Shown one piece after another: positions 9,746 to 18,165 of a DNA stretch of 64,000 bases. Every line of letters begins with the position of its first letter. Position 1 is the stretch's first letter. A program made the translations under genes and the position numbers. Under the pieces are notes generated by a model. That model was not told the DNA's origin, searched no databases, and worked only from the letters and a program-made list of their open reading frames with translations. The stretch covers positions 1 to 64,000 of the forward strand of contig CAXTVW010000004.1 of NCBI GenBank assembly GCA_964247675.1. The letters run 5' to 3'. Origin of the DNA: BOG-908 sp964247675 (lineage in GTDB: Bacteria; Pseudomonadota; Alphaproteobacteria; Acetobacterales; Acetobacteraceae).

Positions 9746-11245
9746 TCAACCACCCTTCGGCGAAGCCTTGAGGGTGGTTGATGGGACGCTCTTCGGCGGC
9801 ATCGGAGATGGCAAGGGCGACACGGCGGCCGCAGGTGGTTTCAACATGGGCTTCGCTGCAAGAGCCGGATTGATCATTGGCTGGCTTCCGTTGCCCGTCG
9901 TGCCTGCACCCGGCTGGCTCTGTGGCTGTCCGCCCCATTCGGATAGTGCGAGACCAATCAGCGATACACACAGGAGCACCGCGACGGCGCCTCCTGCCCA
10001 CGCAGCTTTGTAGAAGCCTCGTTCAGCGCTCGCGACCGGCTTTTCCACCATTTCGGCATATTCAGCTGGCTCCAGGAACGAATACAGGCGCGCCCGCCAC
10101 TGGGACCGTATCTCCCGCTGTATCTTCACGAAGCTCCAGCCGCCCCAGATGACGGAGCCCACGTAGAAGAGGAGCACGACAGCCAGGCAGGCCACGGCGG
10201 CCGGTGGTAGGTCCGCCTTCAGGCGCGCCAGGACGATCCCGATGCCCGCGAAGAGTGTCGTGGTGACCAACCCGGCGAGCGAACGCGTGCTGTCTGCTAA
10301 TTTACCCGTCTCGTCGGTCACGGCCTTCCGCAAGTCGGCGAGCGCCTTGAGGGTGTCGCGGTTGACCCCGGACAATACCAATCCGTAAGCAATCTTTGCG
10401 CTGGCCAAGGCAGATGCCGAAAGCCTCCCGAAAACCGATGCCGCCTCGCGATCCGCAACGGCGGCCCGCGCCACTTCCGCCGTGAACAGCCCATGACGCG
10501 TATCCAGATCACGGTCGGTCTCGTATACCCAGGCCGCCGCTTGCTGCAGGCCGTTGAACGCGTTGACGTCGTCCAGCTCCGGCATTGCACCCACGCTCAT
10601 CGTAAGCGTAACGCTTGGCGGCCCTCTCAGGATAAGACGGTCGGGAGTTACCTCGTTTGCGAGACACCGCAACAGCTGAGGGGCGGCGATCGCTGCCCAG
10701 ACTTTGAACGCCGGGTCGGAGGAGGGCTGCGCATCGGGTAAAGCCAGCAACCACGGATTGATGTCCACCGGCGTGAGCCGCCTGTCACCCGTCTCCCTGA
10801 CCACCTTCCTAGGAATTCCCGTAACCGGCTTCGCCTGGAAGGGCTCAAGGTCGTCAAGAGGACATATCCTGAGCGAACGGGTGTCAAACCGGACTGAGCA
10901 GCGGGCGACGCGCAGAACCGCGATCCCCGTATCCTGTCGAAGCCGAGCGCCGAGGCCGGTCAGGGTAACTAGCCGGTCCGGGCCGGAAACGCTGTCCGGT
11001 TTCGCCAGGGTCATCCTGAACGGACTGAACTCCTCGACTACGTTAGAGGTCTCGACCGCCATGCCGGTGCCGTCTTCGATCTCGAACGACCAGCCTGGCT
11101 CCCGGCAAAGTTCAGCCGCACGCGCAACATCTGGTGCGGAAACCCTGTTCAGGACGATCTCGGTCCCAGTCTCAGTCAGGGTAACGTGACCTGACGCAAC
11201 CAGGGCGTCGAGTCCCTCAGCCAGCCTTGATAGCGGCGATTGCAT
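9746..11245 (-). CDS. Three-TM membrane protein paired with an NdpA-like gene
   Basis: I do not recognise this 499-aa protein as a named family. The N-terminal 300 residues are soluble. Two hydrophobic helices follow close together (LAGLVTTTLFAGIGIVLARL and a segment containing CLAVVLLFYVGSVIWGG), then a third (AGGAVAVLLCVSLIGLAL). The protein ends in a Pro/Ala/Lys-rich low-complexity tail. Its start lies 29 bp inside the upstream nucleoid-associated-protein-like gene, so the two are translationally coupled and probably act together. The pairing of a soluble DNA-associated protein with a membrane effector inside a mobile island resembles two-gene defence modules, but that role is only inferred. 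Confidence 0.7.
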   Translation of the reverse strand: MQSPLSRLAEGLDALVASGHVTLTETGTEIVLNRVSAPDVARAAELCREPGWSFEIEDGTGMAVETSNVVEEFSPFRMTLAKPDSVSGPDRLVTLTGLGARLRQDTGIAVLRVARCSVRFDTRSLRICPLDDLEPFQAKPVTGIPRKVVRETGDRRLTPVDINPWLLALPDAQPSSDPAFKVWAAIAAPQLLRCLANEVTPDRLILRGPPSVTLTMSVGAMPELDDVNAFNGLQQAAAWVYETDRDLDTRHGLFTAEVARAAVADREAASVFGRLSASALASAKIAYGLVLSGVNRDTLKALADLRKAVTDETGKLADSTRSLAGLVTTTLFAGIGIVLARLKADLPPAAVACLAVVLLFYVGSVIWGGWSFVKIQREIRSQWRARLYSFLEPAEYAEMVEKPVASAERGFYKAAWAGGAVAVLLCVSLIGLALSEWGGQPQSQPGAGTTGNGSQPMINPALAAKPMLKPPAAAVSPLPSPMPPKSVPSTTLKASPKGG

Positions 11246-12263
11246 TTGTCTTCAGGTCCTCGTCGGTGGTCACAACGATCCGCCAACCGTCACCCAGCCT
11301 CTCGATCGTCACTGCCCGGTTTTCCTCGCTTCCAGGATAGGAGACCTGGACGCCTTCGACCGTCTCCAGCCGTCGCCGCGGCTTCTTGGCAAGGATGTCT
11401 GGGGAGGGCGTGAATGCTACCCCAGCCAGGGCTTCCTGTCCAAGTTGGCGAGTGGTCTCCCGATCCAGCCTTGCTGCTTCGGTCTCATCCATCGGGCTCC
11501 CGCTTCCGACGAACAATGCTTCCCTGATTGCTTCCTCGGTGATCATCGCCCTGTTCCTGAGAGCGGCAGTAGCCGTCTCAAAACCAGCCAGGACGTCCTC
11601 CTTGGGGAGGATTGCTCGGAGGGTGTTTCGTACGACTTCGAGCAGATTGCGGTTCAGCTCTTCATCGGACCGGGTCCTCCTGACGTTGAGGAACCGGGCG
11701 AAGTAGTCCGTGATGTCCGAGCCGTGACCCATGCGGTCCACCGCGGAGACGGTGTCCTGCGCAACGCCGCCGACCACCCGCACCAGGCAAGACTTCTGGA
11801 TGGCGCGGCTCTCGGTCACGAAGGCACGCGCGATATTCCGGAGTGTCGGCTCCATGCCCTGTAGCTCGGTATGCTCAAGAGCCGTGCGGTAATCATACTT
11901 CATCAAGGCGTAGATAATCGTATCCGGGACCTGTGTTCCGAGTTCTATTACGAAAAAGGCTCCGCTCACGCTCGATCCGCCGTGCAGCCCCGAGAATGTA
12001 CGCGCCAGTGCCTGTGCGCCTTCGACGAAAAAATCCGCATCGCTGGCCATCCTCTCGATGATGCCTTTGGTGGCGGACCCGGGGCTAAAGTCATGCACCG
12101 CGGCGGACGCCATGTCCCGTATTCGAGCCTCGAAAAACGGTCCACTGCTCAAATCTGTTATTTCGGGTTCTATTTCGAACGGCCGCTCATCATCACCGAC
12201 CACATGCAGGATGAGCCGCCGGACAGACAGCGTTCCGGCCTCACCATCGGAAAGAAAGCTCAC
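11217..12263 (-). CDS. Nucleoid-associated-protein-like (NdpA/YejK family) protein
   Basis: This 348-aa protein resembles the 37-kDa nucleoid-associated family (NdpA/YejK). It has an N-terminal LSVRRLILHVVG start, a helical FFEARIRDMAS segment, FFVEGAQALARTF, a beta-strand with GAFFVIEL, and a central YFARFLNVRR block matching the family's D-YF--FLG region. The start is a GTG at 12263; upstream spacing to a GGAG sequence is long, so the start is uncertain. It is the first gene of a two-gene unit with the overlapping three-TM gene. The family match is by eye and moderate. In E. coli the protein is a nucleoid component of unclear role. Confidence 0.6.
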   Translation of the reverse strand: MSFLSDGEAGTLSVRRLILHVVGDDERPFEIEPEITDLSSGPFFEARIRDMASAAVHDFSPGSATKGIIERMASDADFFVEGAQALARTFSGLHGGSSVSGAFFVIELGTQVPDTIIYALMKYDYRTALEHTELQGMEPTLRNIARAFVTESRAIQKSCLVRVVGGVAQDTVSAVDRMGHGSDITDYFARFLNVRRTRSDEELNRNLLEVVRNTLRAILPKEDVLAGFETATAALRNRAMITEEAIREALFVGSGSPMDETEAARLDRETTRQLGQEALAGVAFTPSPDILAKKPRRRLETVEGVQVSYPGSEENRAVTIERLGDGWRIVVTTDEDLKTNAIAAIKAG

Positions 12264-12516
12264 CCTGATCAGCTCCGCGTGCCTGCCTGCCGCGACTGGC
12301 GGCCGCCTTTTCGATATGATGGCGGGACGTCAGAAAGGTTGGCAAGGGCGGTCTTGCCTACGACGCGTCGTTTCTACCAAGCGTTCGACCCGTCACGCCT
12401 GCCGGTGAGCTGTGTTCCGCACGTGGACAGGTCCCACCCGCAACGGAGAACCGGAGGCGTTGAATGAGCACCCACACGGCGGATACGGCGGCACCGGCCT
12501 TCATGAATGCCAGCAG

Positions 12517-12891
12517 TCATTCCCTCTTCTTGTTGCGCCGCATTCGGGGCCTCGCACGAGGCCGCAGCGACCTGGAAGCCGCGTCGAACATGGCCGCTGC
12601 GGCGTGGAGCGAGGCCGAGTCCATTGTTTCCGCCGCCAGTGCGATGCGCGTGCGCAGGACCTGCCCCTCATCCCCGGCCTCGGGTTCCGCCATCCCCAGG
12701 ACCTCGTCCGCCGTCAGCCCCAGAGTTCTCGCGATCCTGACCAGCGTGCCGAGGTCCGGCTCCACGACTTCGTTGACGTAGTTGCTGTAGCGGCCCTGGC
12801 TCAACCCGAGCCTGCGGGCGACTTCGGTGTCGGTCAGGCCCAGCGTCCTGGCGCGTAGTCGTAGGCGTTCTCCGAGTCCTTGCATGCCCAC
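12517..12891 (-). CDS. XRE-family transcriptional regulator
   Basis: This 124-aa protein has a Cro/CI-type helix-turn-helix at residues 20-62 (TDTEVARRLGLSQGRYSNYV, then DLGTLVRIARTLG). The C-terminal half is helical, ends in a basic tail (RPRMRRNKKRE) and contains no known sensor domain. It is divergent from the membrane/secreted pair that starts at 12989, with a perfect inverted repeat between them that is the likely operator. It may repress both its own gene and the divergent pair. Confidence 0.85.
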   Translation of the reverse strand: MGMQGLGERLRLRARTLGLTDTEVARRLGLSQGRYSNYVNEVVEPDLGTLVRIARTLGLTADEVLGMAEPEAGDEGQVLRTRIALAAETMDSASLHAAAAMFDAASRSLRPRARPRMRRNKKRE

Positions 12892-12919
12892 GGTTTCCCG
12901 CAGCAGCCAGCAAAGCCGC

Positions 12920-12937
12920 CAACCAAGTTATTGGTTG
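12920..12937. promoter_or_regulatory. Candidate operator for the XRE regulator
   Basis: CAACCAA-GTTA-TTGGTTG is a perfect 7-bp inverted repeat with a 4-bp centre. It lies in the 97-bp space between the divergent XRE and membrane-protein genes. Size and position fit a Cro/CI-type dimer site; binding has not been shown. Confidence 0.5.
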
Positions 12938-12988
12938 CAATCCCACCTAGTTTCTTTATTCCACTCCCCGTGTGAAAAGGGGCCGGGC

Positions 12989-13696
12989 ATGGAGCCGTTC
13001 AACTACCGGGGAAAGAAGTTCGAAGCCTGGAGCCAGAGCGGCACCGTGCTCTCGACCAGCAAGCACTCCCGGACGACAATCAGCGGTCACGGTGGCGGTG
13101 GATTTGTGGGTCCAAACGGCACTACTGTATCCGCGCCGACGCTCGTGTCCTCGACTACGACGGAGCAGGAAATCTGGATCCGCCGGGCAAACGGTGAGGA
13201 AACCGCCATCCAGCTTTCAGGGGTGGACATCCCGGTCCGCGAGGGGCAGCACGTCACGTTCATCGCAGCCAAGCGGCTAGGCGCGAAAGACGGGTTCTGG
13301 GTCACTCTGGTGAACCACTCCGCCAACCGTCATTGGCGGCTGTCGAGCAACGCCGAAATCAGCATGAGAGGGCGCCTGGGAGCCTATCCGCTGCTGGGGC
13401 TGCTGGATTTCGCGGTCGCGGCCGCCCTCTGCTTCCTGATGATTGCCGTGCCGTTCTTCATTTGGAGCACGAAGACGACCGCTGCGCCTACACCGGAGGA
13501 CATCGCCCCGTTTGGCTCGCCGGGACTGTTCTTCCTCCCCCTCTGCTACATTCCGCTGAAGGTGATGCTGCGTACGAAGCGGAAGGACCGCATCTTCGCT
13601 GCCCTCGACAAGTGGGCTGAACGGAACGCCCAGGAGGCCTACGACACCGATAAGGCGGAGCCCCGGCCCGCCGCCTCGACGGAGAAGGTGGCGTGA
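12989..13696 (+). CDS. Two-TM membrane protein of unknown function
   Basis: This 235-aa protein has no family I recognise. The N-terminal 120 residues are soluble and begin MEPFNYRGKKFEAWSQSG; they contain a Gly-rich loop (SGHGGGGFVGPNG). Two hydrophobic segments follow (GLLDFAVAAALCFLMIAV and PGLFFLPLCYIPLKVML), then a charged tail. I chose the ATG at 12989 over 12827 because AAAAGGGG lies at the right distance and the longer form would run through the operator region. Its stop overlaps the next gene's GTG start by four bases, so the pair is coupled, and it is divergent from the XRE regulator. Confidence 0.75.
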   Translation: MEPFNYRGKKFEAWSQSGTVLSTSKHSRTTISGHGGGGFVGPNGTTVSAPTLVSSTTTEQEIWIRRANGEETAIQLSGVDIPVREGQHVTFIAAKRLGAKDGFWVTLVNHSANRHWRLSSNAEISMRGRLGAYPLLGLLDFAVAAALCFLMIAVPFFIWSTKTTAAPTPEDIAPFGSPGLFFLPLCYIPLKVMLRTKRKDRIFAALDKWAERNAQEAYDTDKAEPRPAASTEKVA

Positions 13697-14058
13697 GATA
13701 CCTCGTGGCCATCGTGGCTGTCCTTGGCTCCACGGCAATCCTGTTCGGCATGGCATCCGCGCAGGGAATGGACGTCACGTGCGTCGGTCCGCATGTGGAC
13801 CGCGTCATCCCGGGCGACTGGAAGCACGGCGTCAAGGACACGGTGATCGGTGCCACCCCTGAACTGCTCTCCAGTCCCGGCGGCCATCCTTCCGGCAGGA
13901 AGCTCCCCGCCGGGGGCGCATACATCGCCGACCGGCACGTCCGTGGCTTCTACAGGTTGGTCGGGACCCATTTCTCTCCGCCCGCCCAATATGGTGCGGC
14001 CGTCGGGTGGGTCCGCGAAGGCGACATGACCGGGCTCGCGCTCAGGAACTGCAACTAG
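13693..14058 (+). CDS. Small secreted protein of unknown function
   Basis: This 121-aa protein starts with GTG inside the preceding gene's stop (GTGA). The N-terminus is a clear signal peptide (MRYLVAIVAVLGSTAILFGMASA). The mature part has two cysteines (in DVTCVGP and the C-terminal RNCN) that could form a disulphide. No domain is recognised. It is co-expressed with the upstream membrane protein under probable XRE control. Confidence 0.7.
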   Translation: MRYLVAIVAVLGSTAILFGMASAQGMDVTCVGPHVDRVIPGDWKHGVKDTVIGATPELLSSPGGHPSGRKLPAGGAYIADRHVRGFYRLVGTHFSPPAQYGAAVGWVREGDMTGLALRNCN

Positions 14059-14093
14059 CGTTCTTGAAGCTCGTTTTGGATTGATCATGTAGC

Positions 14094-14789
14094 CTATCTT
14101 GTTGCGGTTGCATCCGTTTTTTTCCAAGTATGTTTGTAGCCGTTAACCTTCATTACATAGGCAGTTATGGGCGTGTCCTGAATCTTCCTAAGAATTCGAT
14201 TACGACGAGTAAGACTTATGCGCGAGCCAAAATATATCTTCCTCACAGGCTGTAAACGGCTGACGTAGACTTTTCCGACCGGCCCTAAAAGACGCCACTC
14301 GCGCTCGTAGGCCCAATTTGCTTTCTTTTGCGACAAGATACGAATGGCTGCAATTTTGGCATCATTGATGTGGTTTGTGGAAATGAAGGGGGGCCTCTCT
14401 GTATAGGAAAGTCTTACTAGTTTTACTTCACCCGGGAGCCCAGCAAGCAAATCTTTGGTTGAGTAAGAAACGCAAATACCGTTGTAATTGTTCGCGTAAT
14501 GGGTCCACATTAAGGGGTTGTCGTTGGTTTCTGTAAAAGACGCGATGCCCACGGTAGATTTGCTATCCGTAATCTGGCGAACAATTTCTTTGTAGTCTGT
14601 TTTTCCTGCTAGCATCTCGCTTGGGCGGTAAAACCCTTCCATTGGGTCGTTCAAGCAGTCAAATGTTGAACAATGAAGGTATCCTTCCAGTATCGAGTCA
14701 ATCTCTTGGTTTACAGCGTCGTCATTGCGGTCCAGAGATCGATAGCGATATAGACGTCCTGGTATCACTGGTGGCAGTACTTCGGCCAA
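14094..14789 (-). CDS. DUF2971 family protein
   Basis: This 231-aa protein carries the DUF2971 landmarks: an early LYRYRSLD, then CLNDPMEGFY, GIASFTETNDNPLMWTHYANNYNGICVSY, and a late KKANWAYEREWRL. The molecular function of DUF2971 is unknown; such genes are scattered in accessory regions. Base composition is much more AT-rich than the neighbours, with codons atypical for this genome, a sign of separate acquisition. The start at 14789 gives the expected N-terminus. No partner gene is obvious. Confidence 0.85.
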   Translation of the reverse strand: MAEVLPPVIPGRLYRYRSLDRNDDAVNQEIDSILEGYLHCSTFDCLNDPMEGFYRPSEMLAGKTDYKEIVRQITDSKSTVGIASFTETNDNPLMWTHYANNYNGICVSYSTKDLLAGLPGEVKLVRLSYTERPPFISTNHINDAKIAAIRILSQKKANWAYEREWRLLGPVGKVYVSRLQPVRKIYFGSRISLTRRNRILRKIQDTPITAYVMKVNGYKHTWKKTDATATR

Positions 14790-14911
14790 ATCTTACTCTC
14801 CTTCCCGGGTTGAAGTTGTGTCTTATCATGGGAGCGCTCTGTGCATTTCCGGCGTGCGCGAGTAGCTCTCAGAACAGCAGCGACGTCCGGATCGGAGGCG
14901 GATCCTCCTTC

Positions 14912-15550
14912 TCACCGCGCGCCACTATCTGCAGTGCGCCACTTTGGTAGTGGCCTCTGCAATTGGCGGGCCTCGGGCCATGATGCCGTCAGCCATGCCT
15001 CGGTCTCCCCGGCGGTTGTCAGGATGACCGGCATCGCCTTGGGGTGGACCGCCCCGACCTCCTGGTTCGGCTCGGTCGTCAGAAACGCGAACAGCTCGCA
15101 GGTCACCTCGCCCTCGGCCGCCTTGCGGGTGCAGGTCCAACTCGTCCAGATACCGGCGAAGAACGCCAGCGGACGGCTTGGGTCCAGGGCGAACCAGACC
15201 GGCTCGGACTTTCCGTCCGGGCGACGGGCGCTTTCGCTGAACGAGGTGAACGGCACCAGGCACCGGGAGGCGGGTGTCAGCCATCGCCGCCAGTGCGCAC
15301 TCTCGGTGTTGCGCACGTTGGTGACGCCGCAATCCACCTTGCGCCCGGCCAGCGCGAAGGCGGGCGACGGCATGCTCCATCGGGCGCGGGCCAGTTCGCG
15401 GACGCCATCCGCTCCAGTGCGCACGATGGGTGCGGACTGGTCGGGGAAGATGCCCGGCAGGGGAGGCAGGTTGCCCGCGTTGTCGCGCATCGCCCGGACA
15501 AGGTCGCGTATGGCCTGCTGGTTTGTCGTCATCGAATACAGGTTGCACAT
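14912..15550 (-). CDS. SOS-response-associated peptidase (SRAP; YedK/HMCES-like)
   Basis: This 212-aa protein is a SRAP-domain protein, which forms a covalent crosslink to abasic sites in single-stranded DNA through its N-terminal Cys. The N-terminus MCNLYSMT gives Cys2, and the other active-site residues are present: Asn in VTNVRNTES (N78), Glu in VPFTSFSE (E106) and His in VHPKAMPVIL (H169). The C-terminus also fits the family. Chromosomal copies are common; this one sits in a mosaic island between DUF2971 and a DGQHR protein and may protect incoming or replicating DNA of the element. Confidence 0.9.
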   Translation of the reverse strand: MCNLYSMTTNQQAIRDLVRAMRDNAGNLPPLPGIFPDQSAPIVRTGADGVRELARARWSMPSPAFALAGRKVDCGVTNVRNTESAHWRRWLTPASRCLVPFTSFSESARRPDGKSEPVWFALDPSRPLAFFAGIWTSWTCTRKAAEGEVTCELFAFLTTEPNQEVGAVHPKAMPVILTTAGETEAWLTASWPEARQLQRPLPKWRTADSGAR

Positions 15551-15835
15551 GTCGGCGGGAGGGTAGCGGCCGGGCGCGGCGGGCGGAAGCCGCCATCAGC
15601 CTCGGCGTCGGCACCAGTGTTAGATCTCGATTCCGTTCACCTTTGAGAGGCTCCGCTTCCGGCCAACCGACAACAGGCAGGTCGGGGCGATGTCCACGCG
15701 CGAAAGGCGAGGGTCGCACCCTGCCCTAGACCCAATAGCCTATGGTCATCGCGCGAGCCGGGCATTTCATCGCATCGCATCGAGGAGCCCTAACCTCGTC
15801 TTGCACAACCTGCTTATCGTCGGCATCACTCCACG

Positions 15836-16759
15836 ATGCCGAAACCTTCGAACCAGATACGCAGACAACCGGGCCGCCCACTCGTCAATCCGCATGCGGA
15901 AAAGCTCGGCGCTGCCGAAATCGAGGAGCTTGTCCGCAAGTACTACGGCATGAAGACGGTCATGTTCGACAAGGGCGTGGCCGGAGCTGTCCTGACATAC
16001 AACACGGGCAACCGGCGGCTGAACAGGCGCAAGCTGCAACAACTCGTCGGCCAGATGCAACGCGGCGAGTTCATCAATACCGGTGAACCCATCATCATCT
16101 CCCGCGAGGGTGTGCTGAACGATGGCCAGCACAGGTTGCAGGCCGTCATCGAGGCGGACGTCGAAGTCGACATGGACGTCCGGTTCGGCATCTCACGCGA
16201 AGCCTTCAGGGTGACCGACACAGGCGCATCGAGGACACCCGGCGACGTCCTCACCATCATGGGTGCGCATGCGGGTGGTCAGGTCTCTTCGACGGTGAGG
16301 CTGCTGCTCCTGTACGAGCGTGGCCTGCCCGAAAGCGTACGCGAATTCGTGTCCCATGAGGAAATCGCGACAGCCTACGAGAGGTGGGGCGACGTGGAGG
16401 ACGTGGTGGCGACCGTCAACGCCCATCCGTTTCCGAAGCCGATCCGCAGCATCCCGCTTTACGCGACGGCCTTCCTCGCCTCCCGTTCGCCGGGCAAAGC
16501 GAAACTGGAGCGATGGCTGGATGGGGTCGCCACAGGGTTGGAGGTCGGCCGCGACCATCCGGCCTACCAGCTGCGGGAGCGGATCATGCGGGGCATTTCG
16601 GCGGCGACCCGCGAGGGTCTGCTGGAGCGGTTTGCCCTGATGTTGAAGTCCTGGGACCTGTATGCCAGCGGCGATACGGTGCCGATGCGGGAGTTTAGGT
16701 GGGCGGCGACGGGCAAGAACGCGGAGGCGTTCCCGGCGGTGGCCGGAGCCAGATTGTAG
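15836..16759 (+). CDS. DGQHR-motif ParB-like protein
   Basis: This 307-aa protein has the pattern NRRLNRRKLQQLVGQMQRGEF, then PIIISREGVLNDGQHRLQAV (DGQHR at residues 96-100) and DTGASRTPGDVL. This arrangement is typical of a family of phage and island proteins related to the ParB/sulfiredoxin nuclease fold. The DGQHR loop is the nucleotide-binding or catalytic signature of that fold; the actual reaction is unknown. The rest is helical. No parA partner or centromere-like repeat is nearby, so a partition role is unlikely. Confidence 0.65.
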   Translation: MPKPSNQIRRQPGRPLVNPHAEKLGAAEIEELVRKYYGMKTVMFDKGVAGAVLTYNTGNRRLNRRKLQQLVGQMQRGEFINTGEPIIISREGVLNDGQHRLQAVIEADVEVDMDVRFGISREAFRVTDTGASRTPGDVLTIMGAHAGGQVSSTVRLLLLYERGLPESVREFVSHEEIATAYERWGDVEDVVATVNAHPFPKPIRSIPLYATAFLASRSPGKAKLERWLDGVATGLEVGRDHPAYQLRERIMRGISAATREGLLERFALMLKSWDLYASGDTVPMREFRWAATGKNAEAFPAVAGARL

Positions 16760-16854
16760 GAGGACCCGGAACAGTTCGTCGTGACTGTATGCCGTCGAGG
16801 TCCTGGTAGCTCACGACGGGTTCGACTAGCCGGGTCAGACCTGGTTGCGCCGTC

Positions 16855-17745
16855 CTAACCCATGGCCTTGTTCAGATCGCCGTCGAAGTCCGCCACCTTC
16901 AGCTCGCGCGCCAAAGTCAGCTTCCACGCGCCGCCTGGATCCATGTCGGTCCATACGACCCCGGCGAAGTCACTCGGAATTTTCCAGGTCACCCCGCTTC
17001 AGGGCGCATACTCGGTCACGGCCGAGGCGTGCCAGGAAGTAGCCGAGTTCCAGGACCACATTCTGCCTTGCCCGGGGCATGAGTTCACCACCGCCCCTGG
17101 AGCGTCCTTCGTCATCGGGCGTGAGCAGCACCACCGCGAATGCGACGTCGCCGTGCTCCTCCACCTTCTCGATGACCGTCCTGCCCCGGCTGGCCTGCTC
17201 ATGCAGGATGACCGCCACGAGCCCGAGTTTCTCCAGGAAGCGGGCCACCATCTCGCGTGGCGCCTCGTCGTGGCCGTGGACCACGAACACCCTGTCCGAA
17301 ACTGTGGCGACGACCCTGGACTTCACCGGCCCCTGCGCGAGCACGTAATCACGATAGTCCCGCTGAAAAGGAATGATGATCTGGCGCACGACCGCATGGA
17401 AGGTTGCGGTCAATTTGGAACCTGCATTGCAGAAGGTGAGGCCAAACTGGAATATCTCGTCGGGGTGACCGGCGAACCTGCGGAGAAAGAGCACAATGAG
17501 GCCAAGTTGCCTCGGTCGCTCCGGCGGCCATTTCAGGCGCGCGCTTCCTACCATGCTTCCCTCCGTCCTGGCGCTCTCGCCCAGGAACGATGCCAGGTCC
17601 AATCCTTCAGTCAGCTTAGCGTTGGCCTGTCTCAGTTCCGCATGGTCCAGCAGGCCCGCCAGCTCCCTGAGCGGCCGCTCGACGTCTGGTAGTCGCTTGC
17701 CTGCAGGTCGAGCACGGCATTGTTGATCTGCCTCAAGATGTCCAT
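16855..17745 (-). pseudogene. TIR-like nucleotide-binding protein (CAP12/PCTIR type), two frameshifts
   Basis: Joining three frames rebuilds a TIR protein of about 295 aa. It starts at the ATG at 17745 (MDILRQINNAVLDLQ), shifts frame near 17685-17692 into VERPLRELAGLLDHAELRQ, and continues in the long frame to VFVVHGHDEAPREMVARFLEKLG, LHEQASRGRTVIEK, FAVVLLTPDDEG and RARQNVVLELGYF. A second shift in the A4 run (T4 on the + strand, 16980-16983) would lead to IPSDFAGVVWTDMDPGGAW and a stop at 16855. Deleting one A restores a continuous C-terminus. TIR proteins of this kind are NADases in anti-phage signalling, and the Glu in NVVLELGYF is the likely catalytic residue. As sequenced, the uninterrupted part is 16970-17602. 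Confidence 0.75.
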
Positions 17746-17756
17746 GGCTGCGGCTG

Positions 17757-18074
17757 TCAGTCTCCGTCGCTCGCCATGCGGGCGACGGCCGCCTTTTCCA
17801 GGATGGCCTGACGGAAGTTCTTTTTCGCGGCCTCTACCAAGGGGGCGATGAACGGGTTGTCGGCATGGCCGGACACCCGCGCGTCGATGACCCGCTCCAT
17901 CTCATGGATTGCGGATTCGATGCTGGCCGGTTCCTCCGGGTCGAAGCTGGCTGTCGCCAGGTCTCCATCAAGATTGCCCAAGGCCTCCTGAGCCTCCTTC
18001 AGCGACCTGCTGAGTTCCTCCAGACCTTTAATCTGCACCAAATTTTGTTCCCGACTCGGGATGGACCATACCAT
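17757..18074 (-). CDS. Small helical partner protein upstream of the TIR gene
   Basis: This 105-aa protein contains VQIKGLEELSRSLKEAQEAL, LDGDLATASFDPEEPASIESAIHEMERVIDARV and a helical C-terminus (QAILEKAAVARM). I recall the same pattern from uncharacterised short proteins in other bacteria, but have no function for it. A GTG at 18038 (VQIKGLEEL) is an alternative start and may be the real one, since that is where such proteins usually begin. The stop lies 11 bp before the reconstructed TIR start, so both form one operon. A sensor, inhibitor or scaffold role toward the TIR protein is only a guess. Confidence 0.65.
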   Translation of the reverse strand: MVWSIPSREQNLVQIKGLEELSRSLKEAQEALGNLDGDLATASFDPEEPASIESAIHEMERVIDARVSGHADNPFIAPLVEAAKKNFRQAILEKAAVARMASDGD

Positions 18075-18165
18075 GAACGAACGTGTCTGCACGACCGTGT
18101 CCAGGGCAGGTTGCCGCCGGAGGGCACGGCAATGATAGGAAGGCAAGAGCAGGGTCCACAACGCG

